In this document: piece after piece, positions 23,800 through 39,053 of the stretch | Layout: each line of letters starts with the position of its first letter | How positions within the stretch are numbered: the first letter of the stretch is position 1 | DNA from: Cacajao melanocephalus | Taxonomy: Eukaryota; Chordata; Mammalia; Primates; Pitheciidae | Assembly: GCA_963573385.1 (NCBI GenBank) | Contig: CAUYLG010005125.1 | Coordinates: forward strand, 46,295 to 110,294 | DNA length: 64,000 nucleotides | Direction: 5' to 3' | The notes under the pieces: model-generated | Database searches by the model: none | Told to the model about the DNA's origin: nothing | What the model saw: the letters and a program-made list of their open reading frames with translations, nothing else | Program-made: the position numbers and the translations under genes

Positions 23800-24370
23800 T
23801 CTATGTTCTTAGGTTCAGAAATTCTATTTCTTAAAGTTTACTCTATGAATATAATGGAAGAAGTACATATTGAACTTTAAAAAATGAATCTAATGAAGCA
23901 TTCATGTAGGTAAAAATGAAAGCAAACTAACTATGAATCCATAGGAAATTTATTAAATAAATTATACTGTGAAGTCATTACAAAGTATGAGATAGTCATA
24001 ATGGAACTGGTAGGCAATAATATCCAAAATATATATTTCAACTAACAAAAATCAAGGAAAAAAATGGGACACAGAATATACTACAATTGGTAGGAAAAAA
24101 AATTAAATACAGATAATTTTAAATGTATAAAGCCTCTCTGCAGTGAATAGCAAAAAACTGTTAGTCATGGTTGTTCTGTGAAGACAGATTAGATCGCTAG
24201 AAGACAGAGAATGAAGGGAGATTTTACCCATTTATTCTTTCAATCTTTAAATTTTGTTATATATATATTATATACATTATATATTATATATATAATGTAT
24301 ATAATATATATATTCACATACAAGTATTACCTATTCCAAAAATAAATAACTTATTTTACAAAATGAATAA
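23800..24370 (+). mobile_element. Old LINE-1 (L1M) 3' end
   Basis: Diverged mammalian-wide L1. It shows the ORF2-end/3'UTR pattern of an 'AATTCTATTTCTTAAAG ... ATTAAATAAATTATACTG ... GTCATTACAAAGTATGAG' series, then a 3' UTR stretch with CCCATTTATTCTTTC and a tail region TACCTATTCCAAAAATAAAT. The 3' UTR contains an AT palindrome. Recognised by layout, not by close identity. Confidence 0.55.
24261..24311. repeat. AT-rich perfect inverted repeat
   Basis: Two 23-base arms (24261-24283 and 24289-24311) are exact reverse complements, separated by the 5-base loop TTATA. The arm includes TATATACATTATATA. Long enough to form a stable hairpin or cruciform. Confidence 0.93.
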
Positions 24371-25699
24371 AGTAGAAGTAGAGTCAAAGGACTCCATGAG
24401 TAAGAATGAAAAGGAATAATCAACTGGATGAGGTATAATCAATAAAAAATGCTGCTGCAGAAGCCAGGAGAATTTTGAGGAAGAAGGCAGGATAAACAGT
24501 TGCAAAGAGGTCAAGTAAGACTTGAAATGATTTCTTTTCTTTTTTCTTTTATAACATTTGCCATTGCAAACAATGTATAATAATACAAAATTGTTTTAGA
24601 ATAAATTACAGTATAAGATCAAGTAGCAGAAAACGGGCTGCGTTACCAACACTTACACTGTGGATCTATGTCAAAAAGACAGGAATATACATATGACCAG
24701 ATTTTCAGGAGTATGATGAGAAGAGAGGATTTTTGAATGTTTGCATTGAGGGGAGTTCAGCTTAGGTCTAAGCTTGCACAGCAATTAAATTTGATCTATA
24801 CCAAAAAAAAAAAAAAGGGAATAATTTGGCCTTGGAACTAAATTGAATACCGTCTACATAATTTTACTGATATAAATAGTGCTGTGAAAAAGGCTTAAAG
24901 GAACTCAGAAAATATCTTTTGTTTCATCTCTACATACTGAAATTTAGCAAATCCATAGATTTTCAAATTAAATCTATTATTTTTCCTTTCTATCCTCTGA
25001 AATCAGGTTCTGTTTCATATCTTATTCACTCATTACTAGGTTTTCTACACAAGCATTTATCAAATCCCTGACACTCATATAACTCAGTAACAGCTTGTTA
25101 AAAAAAATGGTCCAGAAAAGAGTTATTTTAGATCATGGCTAAAAGAGCTGTGCTGCAAATGTGCAAGTGGCTGTGGAGTACAAAAAGGTGAGTAAGCTGT
25201 CAGTACACTCCTAAGCAAGAGAGGAATCTGCCAGTTATGTAGAGGATGTAGATTTTTTTAAGATCTAAATTTATTCCTAATGCATTCTCTCAGGGTAACA
25301 GTAGTTATTAAATCTCTAGTTACATTTTGCAATTGAGCAAGACTTGAAGTGAATGATCACAAGAATCAGGAATTATAATTCCTTTCATTCTGAAAATGTA
25401 ATTGCCTCCAGTGTGCTACCAGCTTCACAGTTGAACTGCGGGTGAAGAAATTACTGTATGTGTGTCAAACTTTCAGCTTAATACTGTTTTATTAGTTTTT
25501 ACTACTAATGCATATTTCTGGTTCTTAGCCATTTGCCAAAGTTTAAATTATAGATATAATAAATTTTTCACATAAAATATTCGATGAAAGCTAATTTTTT
25601 AAGACATATGGAAGACACAATGTGGCAGAGGGTGGGAGGACTGAGGATTTATGTGTATGCAAGAAAATCATTTCTATGCTTTCTGTTCAGAATCTTCTA
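24371..25699. other. Unassigned sequence
   Basis: No gene or family recognised. A 14-base A run lies at about 24802-24815 without a recognisable retroelement upstream. Confidence 0.45.
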
Positions 25700-25700
25700 A

Positions 25701-26216
<516 letters not shown>

Positions 26217-26228
26217 ATTACAAGTATT

Positions 26229-27405
26229 TTAAAGGGATCAAAATATTTAAAAGACTGGTTTTAAGTTCTTCCCTGTTCCCTCTTTGTTTGACCAGTTATA
26301 AAACACAAGGCACATAAATCAAAATCCATGTCCCACATGTAAGGAGAAAAATGCTGTTGAGAAAATGTGATAAATTATTTCAAAAAAGAATATATCTTAA
26401 ATATGTTATTTATTATCAAGGAACCCTCGATCCTTACAGATTTTAGGCGATTATTTTTATGAAGATTTCGGGCTTATTGAATTGGAATATCTGTTAGCAA
26501 AAGCACCTAGCCCATAATCTATCCTCTTGTTTGCTCCTCCATGGTCCAGTCCACAGCTGCATTACCTATTTGATTTCTTCATTTTTCCACTTGCCAGCTC
26601 CTGTTATCCTCTCAGCTACTGACTGAAAAGGAAGAGCTGTTGCTATTTTATTCTCTTTCTCAGCCACCTGAACATACTAAAGTATAGTCATACACACCCT
26701 TTCTTTATTGACAAAAGTATACAGCAGACTCCGTTAGGGTGGCAGGATCCTTCAGGAGATTTGACGGAAAAAGAAATTTGTATGTCACTGCCTAAATAGA
26801 ATGACCCCATAGTGTGTATGCTACTGCAGAAAAAATAAATTGGATGGGTTACTTAAAATGGGTAATATCTAAGTTTCCCAGTTCCTCCTTCCGTTACATA
26901 AAAGACGATTTGAAGAAAAGACACCTAGTACACATCTCAGACTAAAAGCATGATAGTTTGTTTAAGTAGAGACATATCCAGACACTGGCATCTGGATAGC
27001 AGACATCACTAAAGAAAACTGAAAAAAAAATTAACTTTTAATATTCACACATGGTAAGTACTGTGAATTCCTACACAAATATTCTTGCAAGGGCATAATG
27101 TGTAAGGTGGTTTTTGTTATTCTTCAGAACTTACAATTTTTGATAAAATTAAATAAAATCCTACAGTTATTATATGCTAATATGGTACCAAGCAATGAAA
27201 AAGGAAAGAAATTAAGCACAGAAAAGCCAATGTAATTCTAGACAACCAACTAACACAATATTAAAACATACTTCTGCCCAAAACAAAATGTAATTAAGAA
27301 AATTTTCATTTAAAATAAAAAATGGTTTTCGCTCAGATATTTCTGGTTCTTAATAACATTTAATCCATTCAACAAATACTTTCAAGCCCCTGTATGTTAC
27401 AAAGT
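26229..27405. other. Unassigned sequence
   Basis: AT-rich, nothing recognised. Confidence 0.45.
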
Positions 27406-27413
27406 AACAAGAG

Positions 27414-27708
27414 TCAGAGGTTAGAATTGCAACCCCTGCTAATTCTTGCTATCCATTTGCTTGGTAAATCTTCCTCCGTCCCTTTATTTTGAGCCTATGA
27501 GTGTCTTTGCACATGAGATGAGTCTCTCGAATACAGTACAATGATGGGTCTTGCCTCTTTATCCAATTTGCCAGTCTGTGTCTTTTAATTTGGGCATTTA
27601 GCCCATTTACATTTAAGGTTAATATTGTTACGTGTGAATTTTTTTCTGCCATTTTGATGTTGGTTGGTTGTTTTGCCTGTTAATTGATACCATTTCTTTA
27701 TAGCGTCA
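27414..27708 (-). pseudogene. Inverted start of L1 ORF2 (endonuclease N-terminus)
   Basis: On the minus strand a 67-codon frame starting at 27652 shows the ORF2 beginning: an ILTLNVNGLNAQIKRHRLA string and DPSLYCIRETHL, both in the apurinic/apyrimidinic endonuclease domain. Upstream of the start codon lies inter-ORF sequence ending at TATAGCGTC. The segment overlaps by about 38 bases with the start of the sense part, a sign of twin priming. Broken, non-functional. Confidence 0.92.
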
Positions 27709-31080
<3,372 letters not shown>

Positions 31081-31523
31081 ATGGAACCAACCCAAATGTC
31101 CATCAATTATATGCTGGATAAGGAAAATGTGGCACATATACACCATGGAAAACTATGCAGCCATAAAAGAGGATGAGTCTATGTCCTTTGCAGGAACATG
31201 GATAAAGCTGGAAACCATCATTCTCAGCAAACTGACACATGAACAAAAAATCAAACACTGCATGTTTTCACTCATAAGTGGGTGTTGAACAATGAGAACT
31301 CATGGACACAGGGAGAGGAACATCATATGCTGGGGTCTGTCGGGGGTTGAGGGGCTAGGGGAGGGACTGCAGTGCATGGGAGTATTGGAGAGGATTAGCA
31401 TTAGGAGATATACCTATGGATGATGAAGTGATGGATACATCAATCAACCATGGCACATGTATACCTATGTAACAAACCTGCACATTATGCACGTGTATCC
31501 AACAACTTAAAGTATAATAAATT

Positions 31524-31595
31524 AAAAAAAAAACTTTCTGAAAATAAATCTCCTTTATTCATTAAAAAACAAAACAAAAAAAAAAAAGAAGAAGA
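31524..31595 (+). other. L1 poly(A), transduced 3' flank and second poly(A)
   Basis: A 10-base A tract ends the L1. Then come about 30 bases unlike L1, including AATAAA at 31543-31548, and a second long A-rich tail 31563-31595 just before the right target duplication. The signal lies about 15 bases ahead of the second tail, as expected for a functional polyadenylation site. The parsimonious reading is transcription past the weak L1 signal of the source copy. Confidence 0.8.
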
Positions 31596-31606
31596 AACAA
31601 GAGTCA

Positions 31607-33719
31607 CATATTTCTATGGAGAAAAATGTGCATACAAGACCTGGCTAGCCAGTTTGAATTAAATTTTTTAAATGACCTGTTCTTTGGTTCAGCATATATT
31701 CTAACTAAAAGAGTTATTTACCTTTAAGATCTCAATTTGCCATACTTCATTCTGAATGTTTCTCTTCACTTGTGATGCGGAGGGTTATTAGGAGTTTCAC
31801 TTTCCCCAAAGTTGCCTTCTTTTATTTATGAAAGACTATTTAAAAAAAAAAAAGTTTGATCCAAAATTTTATCCTGATGTTTCCCATCTTAGTTGTCTGC
31901 TTACAAAGCTTGGTCAGAGAGAAAGGTACCCTACACCTTATTGAATAGTGGGAATGCATTCCTATCTAAGTTAAATCTTGGTTTACACAATACTAGATCC
32001 ATTTTCATTCATATTTCACTTCAGCAATTAAATTTCTTATGAAAATTTATCTAAAAGTTGGAAATACACAAAGTGACAATTGGGAGTATTTTAAATATAG
32101 TGTTGGGAGTGGCCCATTTTTGGGGGGATTATCTAATTTTCTAGTGTATTTTTTTTACTGCAAATTTACAATTTATTAGGATAGTTTATAATTCTTTAAC
32201 ATTAGAAATTAATATATAGAAAAGTGATAGAAATGCATACAATTCTTGTCTAAGCACATCACAAATAATCTTTGTCTACGAACATTGCAAATGCAAATGA
32301 TTTCTGTTCAGGAGGAAAAGTAAACCAAAGATTACCATTTCTTGTCTACATTAATCACTAATCAGTTATCCATCTGTTAGCAAATTTATTTTTGCATTTT
32401 TATGCTAAGCAAACTATAAAAATTTGAATTCCTCAAATTCTTTTTTGAACCAGGTTTAGCATCTTATTCTTTCATTAGACTTAAATTAAAACATTGACAT
32501 GTTAATTTTATATTGTTATGAGTGTAATGTTTTTAACTTTTTGAAAATCATATTTTAGTATTCCAGCAAAAGTCTTCAACTAGTAAAATAGCCCTCCAGT
32601 GATGAGAGCAGAAACAAAAGGCAGATCGCAGGAACACAGTATAAGTTGGCAGGCGATACGCAAATTATCATAGAAAGCACAAAGAAAATTACAGAATTAA
32701 ACAAAGAGGGGAGACAGAGTTCAGCTGTAAGTTATAAATAGTAAGAATTTTGTAGCCTTAAAAGTAATAGTAACATCTCTAGGAGATAATTCTTGATAAG
32801 TATCTGAAAGTCAAAGTTGAGTTTGGACAAGTGAATAAGCAGAAAGGAAGAAAATTTCTTCTTTTCTGTTCACGTCAATAAATATCAATTGAATACTCAG
32901 TATATTTCAAATACGGTGGTCTGTCCAGGAAATTCCAAATTCTGTAATGTAAGATCTCTAATTTCAAGAAATTCAAAATGGACTAAGTCGATAGAAGTAT
33001 AATTTCAATATAATTAATGTAGCAAGAGTTCCCACTGAATCTAAACCGAATCTTAGAGTTATCAGAACATGTGAGTTTGACAGAAATTAGCATTTATTTG
33101 CAGAGCTATGAGGGAACAAAGTTTTTAAGAGGGAATTCTAATTCACTAGCCCCTAAAGCCAGAAATAGAAACAACAGTGAGTAGTTTGTGGTGTCTTTCC
33201 TACAAATTGGACCCGTAAGTGTAGTAAAACCATTTCTGTGAGAATCAAAGCATTATTTTAAAAAGTGAGATTTCCAAAGTTTAATAATCAAATTTAAAAA
33301 AAAAACCCCTAATCAAATACCAGAGTGAACACACACCAAAATTTTATTTAACTTGTTAATGAGGAAAAAAACAATCAGAAAACTAGTTGAGAGATGACGG
33401 AAGAAACTGAAATGTACATCCTCAATAAAAAGAGAAACAAATGTCAAATCGAATAATTAAGTGACTGTTTTCAGATTCACACTGTCTTACTTTTTAGTTT
33501 TAATTTTATTTTCTTAGCAGAAGTACTAAGGGAATCTAGTATTTTAGGGCAATACAAGAGTCTTGGAGTTCTAAGGCAACAAGATGGTGAAGGAGAAAGG
33601 TGGCTTATCATCTAACTTCAAATGATTCTTCAAAAATAGACATAAAAAAGTCTAACACCGAAGACAAACCTGAAAGCACCATTTGTAGGTAAATATGAAA
33701 CATTTTCAGGAAATAGCAT
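31607..33719. other. Unassigned sequence
   Basis: About 2.1 kb, AT-rich, with a 12-base A run near 31842-31853. No gene or repeat recognised. Confidence 0.45.
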
Positions 33720-33950
33720 ATTAAGAATATAAGAGCACAAGCTATAGGTTATAAAGAACTAGGTTCAAATCCCAATGTCTCATTTACTAGAATTTTTATA
33801 AATTTTAACTGTTGCATAAATTTTCTTTGCTTCTTTCTTACTTCTAAACAGAGGACAATTACACTGCCTACTTTTTAAACTTGTAAAAAACATTAAATCT
33901 GAAAATGTACATGACATGTCAGGTACATCAGTTAATAAATGCTAGTCATT
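33720..33950 (+). mobile_element. MIR SINE
   Basis: Sense MIR: AAGAGCACAAGCTATAGG, CTAGGTTCAAATCCCAATG, a decayed tail of the TTCCTCATCTGTAAAATGGG block, GACAATTACACTGCC, and AGTTAATAAATGCTAGTCATT, matching the GCTCAATAAATGTTAGTTATT end. Confidence 0.72.
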
Positions 33951-34439
33951 ATTTTTAATAACATGAAAAAAATTCAAAATCTCAAGATTTTGAAAGATGA
34001 GGGAGAATCTACAGTGAATGAGTGAACCTAAGAAGATATCAAATTGTGACCAGTAATATTGTGATCTTGTTTGCAGGTAAAGGCTATTAGATCCTGGGGA
34101 TTTCTGTGTTGTACAAATGCTAAAATGGACACCGCATCCCAAGTCTTCCCTGAATAAGGGCATTTAGCAAAGAGTAATTATGGTCCAAATACAAACATGC
34201 AGTTCTCCAAAGTACTCCAGATTAGGTAAGAATAGTGTGAGACATATTGGAACAGATCCAGAAAAAATATCTAAAAAGTAAAATTGAGCAAGACCAGAGT
34301 GAGACATTCAAGTTAACTAAGGATATCACTTCTCTCCCTAATATAAGCTTACACCTATTTTTTTCTAAATGTTATTTAACATTTTTACTGTAATTGTGGT
34401 AGGTTCTATGCATGGAAAGAATATGTCATAATGAAATGG
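33951..34439. other. Unassigned sequence
   Basis: No repeat or gene recognised before the ERV LTR. Confidence 0.45.
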
Positions 34440-34775
34440 GAAAAGTTCCCTTGTTGCCCTTGCAGGATACACAACGGGGGAGTGGCTCACTTCTTCAGTA
34501 CCCAACCGCTCAAACCTCTAGGGGAGCATATAGATGGGCAGGCTGTGGGGCTCCGAGCCCAAGACAGTGGCTAGGGATGAATGTTTACAGCTTCTGAAAC
34601 CACAGTGGGCGTGTGTTACAGGGTTCTCTTTTAGTTTAGCTGTCTACGGGCAGCTTCTGTTCATCAGCTCTATTAGACCCTTTACCTTGTCACAAGGATA
34701 GAGGGCTTTCTGTCACCCAGGTTTTTGCCTTAGTGTACTGGAAGATATGGATCACTTGGAAAATGAGTGTAATGT

Positions 34776-34781
34776 TTTATT
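34776..34781 (-). terminator. LTR poly(A) signal
   Basis: AATAAA on the minus strand in CATTCAATAAAACATTACAC, the R-region polyadenylation signal of the solo LTR. Confidence 0.65.
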
Positions 34782-35033
34782 GAATGGAAGTAGTCTCAGC
34801 AGATAGGGGAGCCAGAAGGGAGATGATTCTCCCCGACAATCTGGCATTAGGTGGCCTGGGCTCTCCTCCAACTGGTCCAGCCAAACTCCACCTCATCCTG
34901 CTGGTCTGTGGCCTGCTGACATATGGGTACCTGTGGGTGCATCCCTCTCCATGTCCAGCCGCCTGGGTGTTCTTCCCCTGTTATGCTCCTCTCAATGTCC
35001 AGCCACCTGTGTGTTTGCCTGCTAGGGTCTGGG

Positions 35034-35041
35034 TTTTTATA
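35034..35041 (-). promoter_or_regulatory. LTR TATA box
   Basis: TATAAAAA on the minus strand within CTGCCTATAAAAACCC, at the expected U3/R position of the LTR and 253 bases ahead of its poly(A) signal. Retained intact; activity is not known. Confidence 0.6.
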
Positions 35042-35235
35042 GGCAGAGGATGGAGGCGTGGAAGGCCAGGGTGGTCTGGGTAATGAAACATTTGAGCAGG
35101 AAATGCCTGTCCTCGCCTAGGTCTGTGAGGGTAGAGCCCTAGCCAGGGACCACACCCTCCTCTCTCTCCAGGTCAAATAAAGGCACCACACTCTCCCCTT
35201 CCCAGCACTCCTGTACCAGTAATATAAAGCCACAA

Positions 35236-36041
35236 TAAATACAGACACTTATTTCTAATACTTGATATTGTATTCAGAAATACCCATTCTGAACATTACT
35301 TGCTATCTCAGTAGTCAGACCAGTGGAACAAACTCATTACAGAAGAGTAAGAGAATATTTGGGCCTTATGGAACTTAGGAACTAGCAAGATTACAGAATA
35401 TAAATTACTATGTTCACCATAAATTCCATCATTTTATCACTAAACGAGAATTTTGCAAGCACTCCAATTTTTTCTGTATTCTCAGGTGAAATCTCATCTC
35501 AAGAAAAACAGATGAAGATCAACGGTTTATATCACTTGAATGAGAGTTAGGATGAAGGAAATAGTAAAATCATCTGAAGATTCTCCTTGTTGGCCTGGCA
35601 TCACGAGGATTTCCACAGCCTCTACTGTGATAAAAATTCAGCTTCACACAATGTGCATATTTGAGTACAATGCTCCAAAGAGGTAAAACATATAAGTTCC
35701 TGTCACTTTTAAGTATTCTGTTCATAACCAATGGAAGCACCAAAAATCGTAGATCGGATTATCTTACCAATCTTACTACTTCAGATAAAGTAGAAAATTT
35801 GTTAATATTAGAGATACTCAGTCTACAAAAAAAAAATGTGTTACACATTGTGGACAATGTGCTGAAGCTGTAATAATCTATATTTTCCTGAAAGATAAGT
35901 GGCATGATGGTGTTGTCATGGAATATGAAAAGGGAAGGTTTTAAGGGATTTCTTTCTAAAGTCTTTCAGCATAAAACAGAAAGAAAGTAAAGTTTTCCTA
36001 ATTTTTTATTTCTTATCTTTAAATATTTTGGGGTTTCTTTG
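35236..36041. other. Unassigned sequence
   Basis: Nothing recognised. A 70-codon frame at 35661-35873 shows no family. Confidence 0.45.
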
Positions 36042-36338
36042 CCCTTTTTTTATTTTTTTGAGACAGAGTCTTGCTCTGTCACCCAGGCTGGAGGGCAGTG
36101 GCACAATGTAGGCTCACTGCAACCTCTGCCTCCTGAGTTTATGCAATTCCCTGCCTCAGCCTCCCGAGTAGCTGGGACTATAGGCACCTGCTACCATGTC
36201 TGGCTAGTTTTTGTATTTTTAGTAGAGACAAGGATTCACCATACTGGCCAGGCTGGTGTCGAACTCCTGACCTTGTGATCCCCCGACCTTTGCGTCCCAA
36301 AGTGCTAGGATTACACGTGTGAGCCACCACGTCTGGCC
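36042..36338 (-). mobile_element. Alu element (AluS-like), full length
   Basis: Antisense Alu with T-rich tail, GAGACAGAGTCTTGCTCTGT, CCTCCCGAGTAGCTGGGACT, the inter-arm TTTTTGTATTTTTAGTAGAG and AGTGCTAGGATTACACGTGT. TCTTTG directly before (36036-36041) and after (36339-36344) is a probable short target duplication. Confidence 0.96.
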
Positions 36339-37824
36339 TCTTTGAAATTTTTATATTTTCTTTTATATATAGTTTCTCATTATTCTCTTTGTCTGATATT
36401 TTAAATCATTTTATGTTAAAACAGGAATTATAAAAGGTCTCTAAGGTAGAGTTAATAAAAAGATATGCTAAGATAGTAAAACAGACATTTCTTCCTTAAT
36501 ATCAGAAACCCTCATAAGAAATAATAAAAGTCATATAATCCAAACTAGGTAGCACATTTAAAAAATCAATTCTGATCTCAGTAAAATTTAAAGAAAATAG
36601 GTAAAAATAAATACATTTAAAGGGAAGAAAATTAATAACTATAAAATTACACTAGTATGATAAATTACATTAAATTTGCTATTTTAAAAACAACTTTTCA
36701 CTTTATTCAAATATGAGCTTTCCCTTCATGATGACAATCCTTGCAGAGGAAGGACTAAAACAACTCAATTAAAAATGTTTTTATTTTGCAAGAGTTGACT
36801 TTCGAGTAGTTTTGAGAGTAAATTTTTAAAAGGTAAATAGAAAAACCCACTATTTACAATAGACCAGGAAAAGAAACACATTATAGGCTTTCTTGTCACT
36901 TTACTACATTTTAAACTATCAGGTCATCTATCAACAGTAATATAGCTGAGTAAAAATATTTAAGTATATTGTTCATACACAGCCACCTTTACCCATGATT
37001 TACACAGCAGCATCCTGTGATGTTAGAAGATGAGGTTTCCTTTTGCTCTCTTAATGTATCTATTGAGCTCTTTACAGCATAAGAAGAAAAAAAAAGCAAG
37101 GATTTAAGAGGGAGGAAAAAAGAAACAAAAACTAATATCCAGAAAGCAGCTGCGGAAGATAATGGATGGACTAACTTTTTTCATTTTTAATCACATGGAC
37201 TAGATAAATAATTTAAAAACTTTAAATATATAATGCTTTCAAAGAAAGGAAATGGACCAGGTTTCCAAAGATATTGACTTCCAAAGTGCTATATGGAGTG
37301 GCAAAGTATTAAATTTTTAAATATTCTGATTCTAATCTTTACATTACGGACTATCTGTGTATTGATTGGAGCAGTGTGTTTTCTTTCTTCTACCGAAGGC
37401 CATTTAGAGATATCACTAGCTGTCATTCTGGGAAATGCATTATTGCACTATCATTATCTCCCCACATAATCAGAATCTTCCAGAGTTTGTTTTATAAGCT
37501 ATTTTTAATACCTCAAGTTTGAAATGTGGTTCTATTTTTCACAAAGAAGAGTTGTTTGTGTATTTATTTTTCACTGGGTCAGGTATTATGATGACTATTC
37601 AATTCTAAATTAGAATATTAAAATTGGAAATCTGCTGTTGCCAAAACTTCTTTAAAAGTACAATGTAATAGATGTTAACTTTTATAAGGACAGAACAGTG
37701 ACACTAAATCATTAGGTTAGCCTCTGAATGAAAAAGAAATTAGCAAATTTATAACAAGCTCTCTTTCTCTCTATGGTTCTCCTAGAAAGTGATGATACAC
37801 TAAGAAAGGTTTTATTCATAAAAT

Positions 37825-37939
37825 AAACACTACATACACATATACCTTCAATTACTCAGAAACTTCATTCTTTAAGAAGGGTTCCAATTAATTTATCTCC
37901 CAACTATTTATAATGTTGATGACCATATCAGGTGTAAGC
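37825..37939 (+). repeat. Local diverged duplication, copy 1
   Basis: Shares a colinear series of blocks with copy 2 about 1.1 kb downstream: AAACACTACATA, CTCAATTACTCA-like (here TTCAATTACTCAG), TCTCCCAA, and GATGACCATATCAGGTGTAAGC against GATGACATCACATGTAAGC. About three quarters of bases match over 115 bases. Confidence 0.7.
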
Positions 37940-38794
37940 CTGCTTGACCAGAGAGTAGGCCTCTAAGAAAGGCCAATGGTTCATTTTTTTCCTTCGACTT
38001 AAACACAAGCACCACAGAAAATATCACTATAAGACTGACATATTGCATAATAATCAATTAAAAATAGTACCATTAATTTTTCCTGGACTAGTACTAAAAA
38101 AAGTGGTGTTTCAGTGAGCATCAACCCTTTAACATGCAAAAAAAATGATCCATAATAAATAGATAAAACACAAAGAAAGGCAATTTTTTAACTTATAAAA
38201 ACATTGAAATATTTTCACAAACCATATTTGGGACCAGGAATATCACAAGGAGCCTAACTGAGATAACATATTTGTTAGTCTTTTTAAACATTTTATGATT
38301 GTTAACCAAGATTTTGCTTTTCCCTATTCCAGTCCTGACTCTAGCCTTCTCAATTTATTAACTCTGCCTCTGTTTTCAGGTCTCGGATCTCAGTTCTATC
38401 ATGAGAACCTTCAGGAGAGCTGTCCTTGTTCTTAATCAGATCAAACGCACTCATGTAATCTTTCATTATTATATTTCTCACAGTTGCAAGACCATATTAA
38501 ATTGTCATTATTTTATAATTGTCTGCCACATGCAAACAAGACTATAAGGTAAATGAGAGCCTGAAAATATCTCCCCATCTTCTCCTGCCCTATCCCTCTT
38601 GACACTGAATCTTCAGAGCTAAGGAACAGTGGTTGACTGCAATCAAGCAAACCTTATAAGATAAATGAACAAATGAATGAACACACAAAGGAATGAAATT
38701 GGAAATCTCAAAGACAGATAATGAACAGTTAAGTCTTTCTACAGGTTTTATAAAAGTAGATTAACATAACAGTTAAGATAAAAGTGATACCTCT

Positions 38795-38880
38795 TGGCCA
38801 ACCTTTGATATTACAGACAGGGAAACTGAGACCTAGAAAGTTTAACAGAATGGCCACTGGCAAAGATTTCTGCACACTGA
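38795..38880 (-). mobile_element. Possible MIR fragment
   Basis: TTACAGACAGGGAAACTGAG with following AGAAAGTTTAACAGAATGG resembles the MIR core (ACAGATGAGGAAACTGAGG then AGAGGTTAAG). Short, so only tentative. Confidence 0.4.
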
Positions 38881-38939
38881 CCTATGCATTGATTCCAATT
38901 TTTTATTTAAAGATTTAAGATTTTATTATTTCCCATCAC

Positions 38940-39053
38940 AAACACTACATAAACATGTGCCCTCAATTACTCAAAGACTTCCTTCATTCAAAAGTACTCC
39001 AATGAACCTGTCTCCCAAATGTTTATTTAATGCTGATGACATCACATGTAAGC
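38940..39053 (+). repeat. Local diverged duplication, copy 2
   Basis: Direct-orientation partner of the copy at 37825. It shares AAACACTACATAAACATG, CAATTACTCA, TGTCTCCCAA, TTTATTTAATGCTGATGAC and TGTAAGC. It may be an old tandem duplication or two members of an undescribed interspersed repeat. Confidence 0.7.

Larger units (their letters stand above)
34440..35235 (-). mobile_element. Solo LTR of a class I ERV
   Basis: A GC-richer block in an AT-rich region, read on the minus strand as U3-R-U5. Evidence: a TATA box (TATAAAAA) at 35034-35041 on the minus strand, a poly(A) signal (AATAAA) at 34776-34781, and then a U5-like region with GGCAAAAACCTGGGTGACAG and CTCCCCTAGAGGTTTGAGC. About 0.8 kb. 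No internal region is attached, so it arose by LTR-LTR recombination. The 99-codon plus-strand frame inside is antisense to U3/R and not a gene. Exact family (ERV1 group) not settled by eye. Confidence 0.68.

Noticed and set aside
34784..35083. 99-codon frame with hydrophobic, proline-rich text, looking like a secreted protein
   Set aside because: It is antisense to the U3/R part of a solo ERV LTR, so the higher GC content alone explains the missing stops.
38340..38580. Possible L2 fragment (TTATAATTGTCTGCCACATG, ACTATAAGGTAAATGAGAG)
   Set aside because: A single weak block pair; could not be separated from chance.
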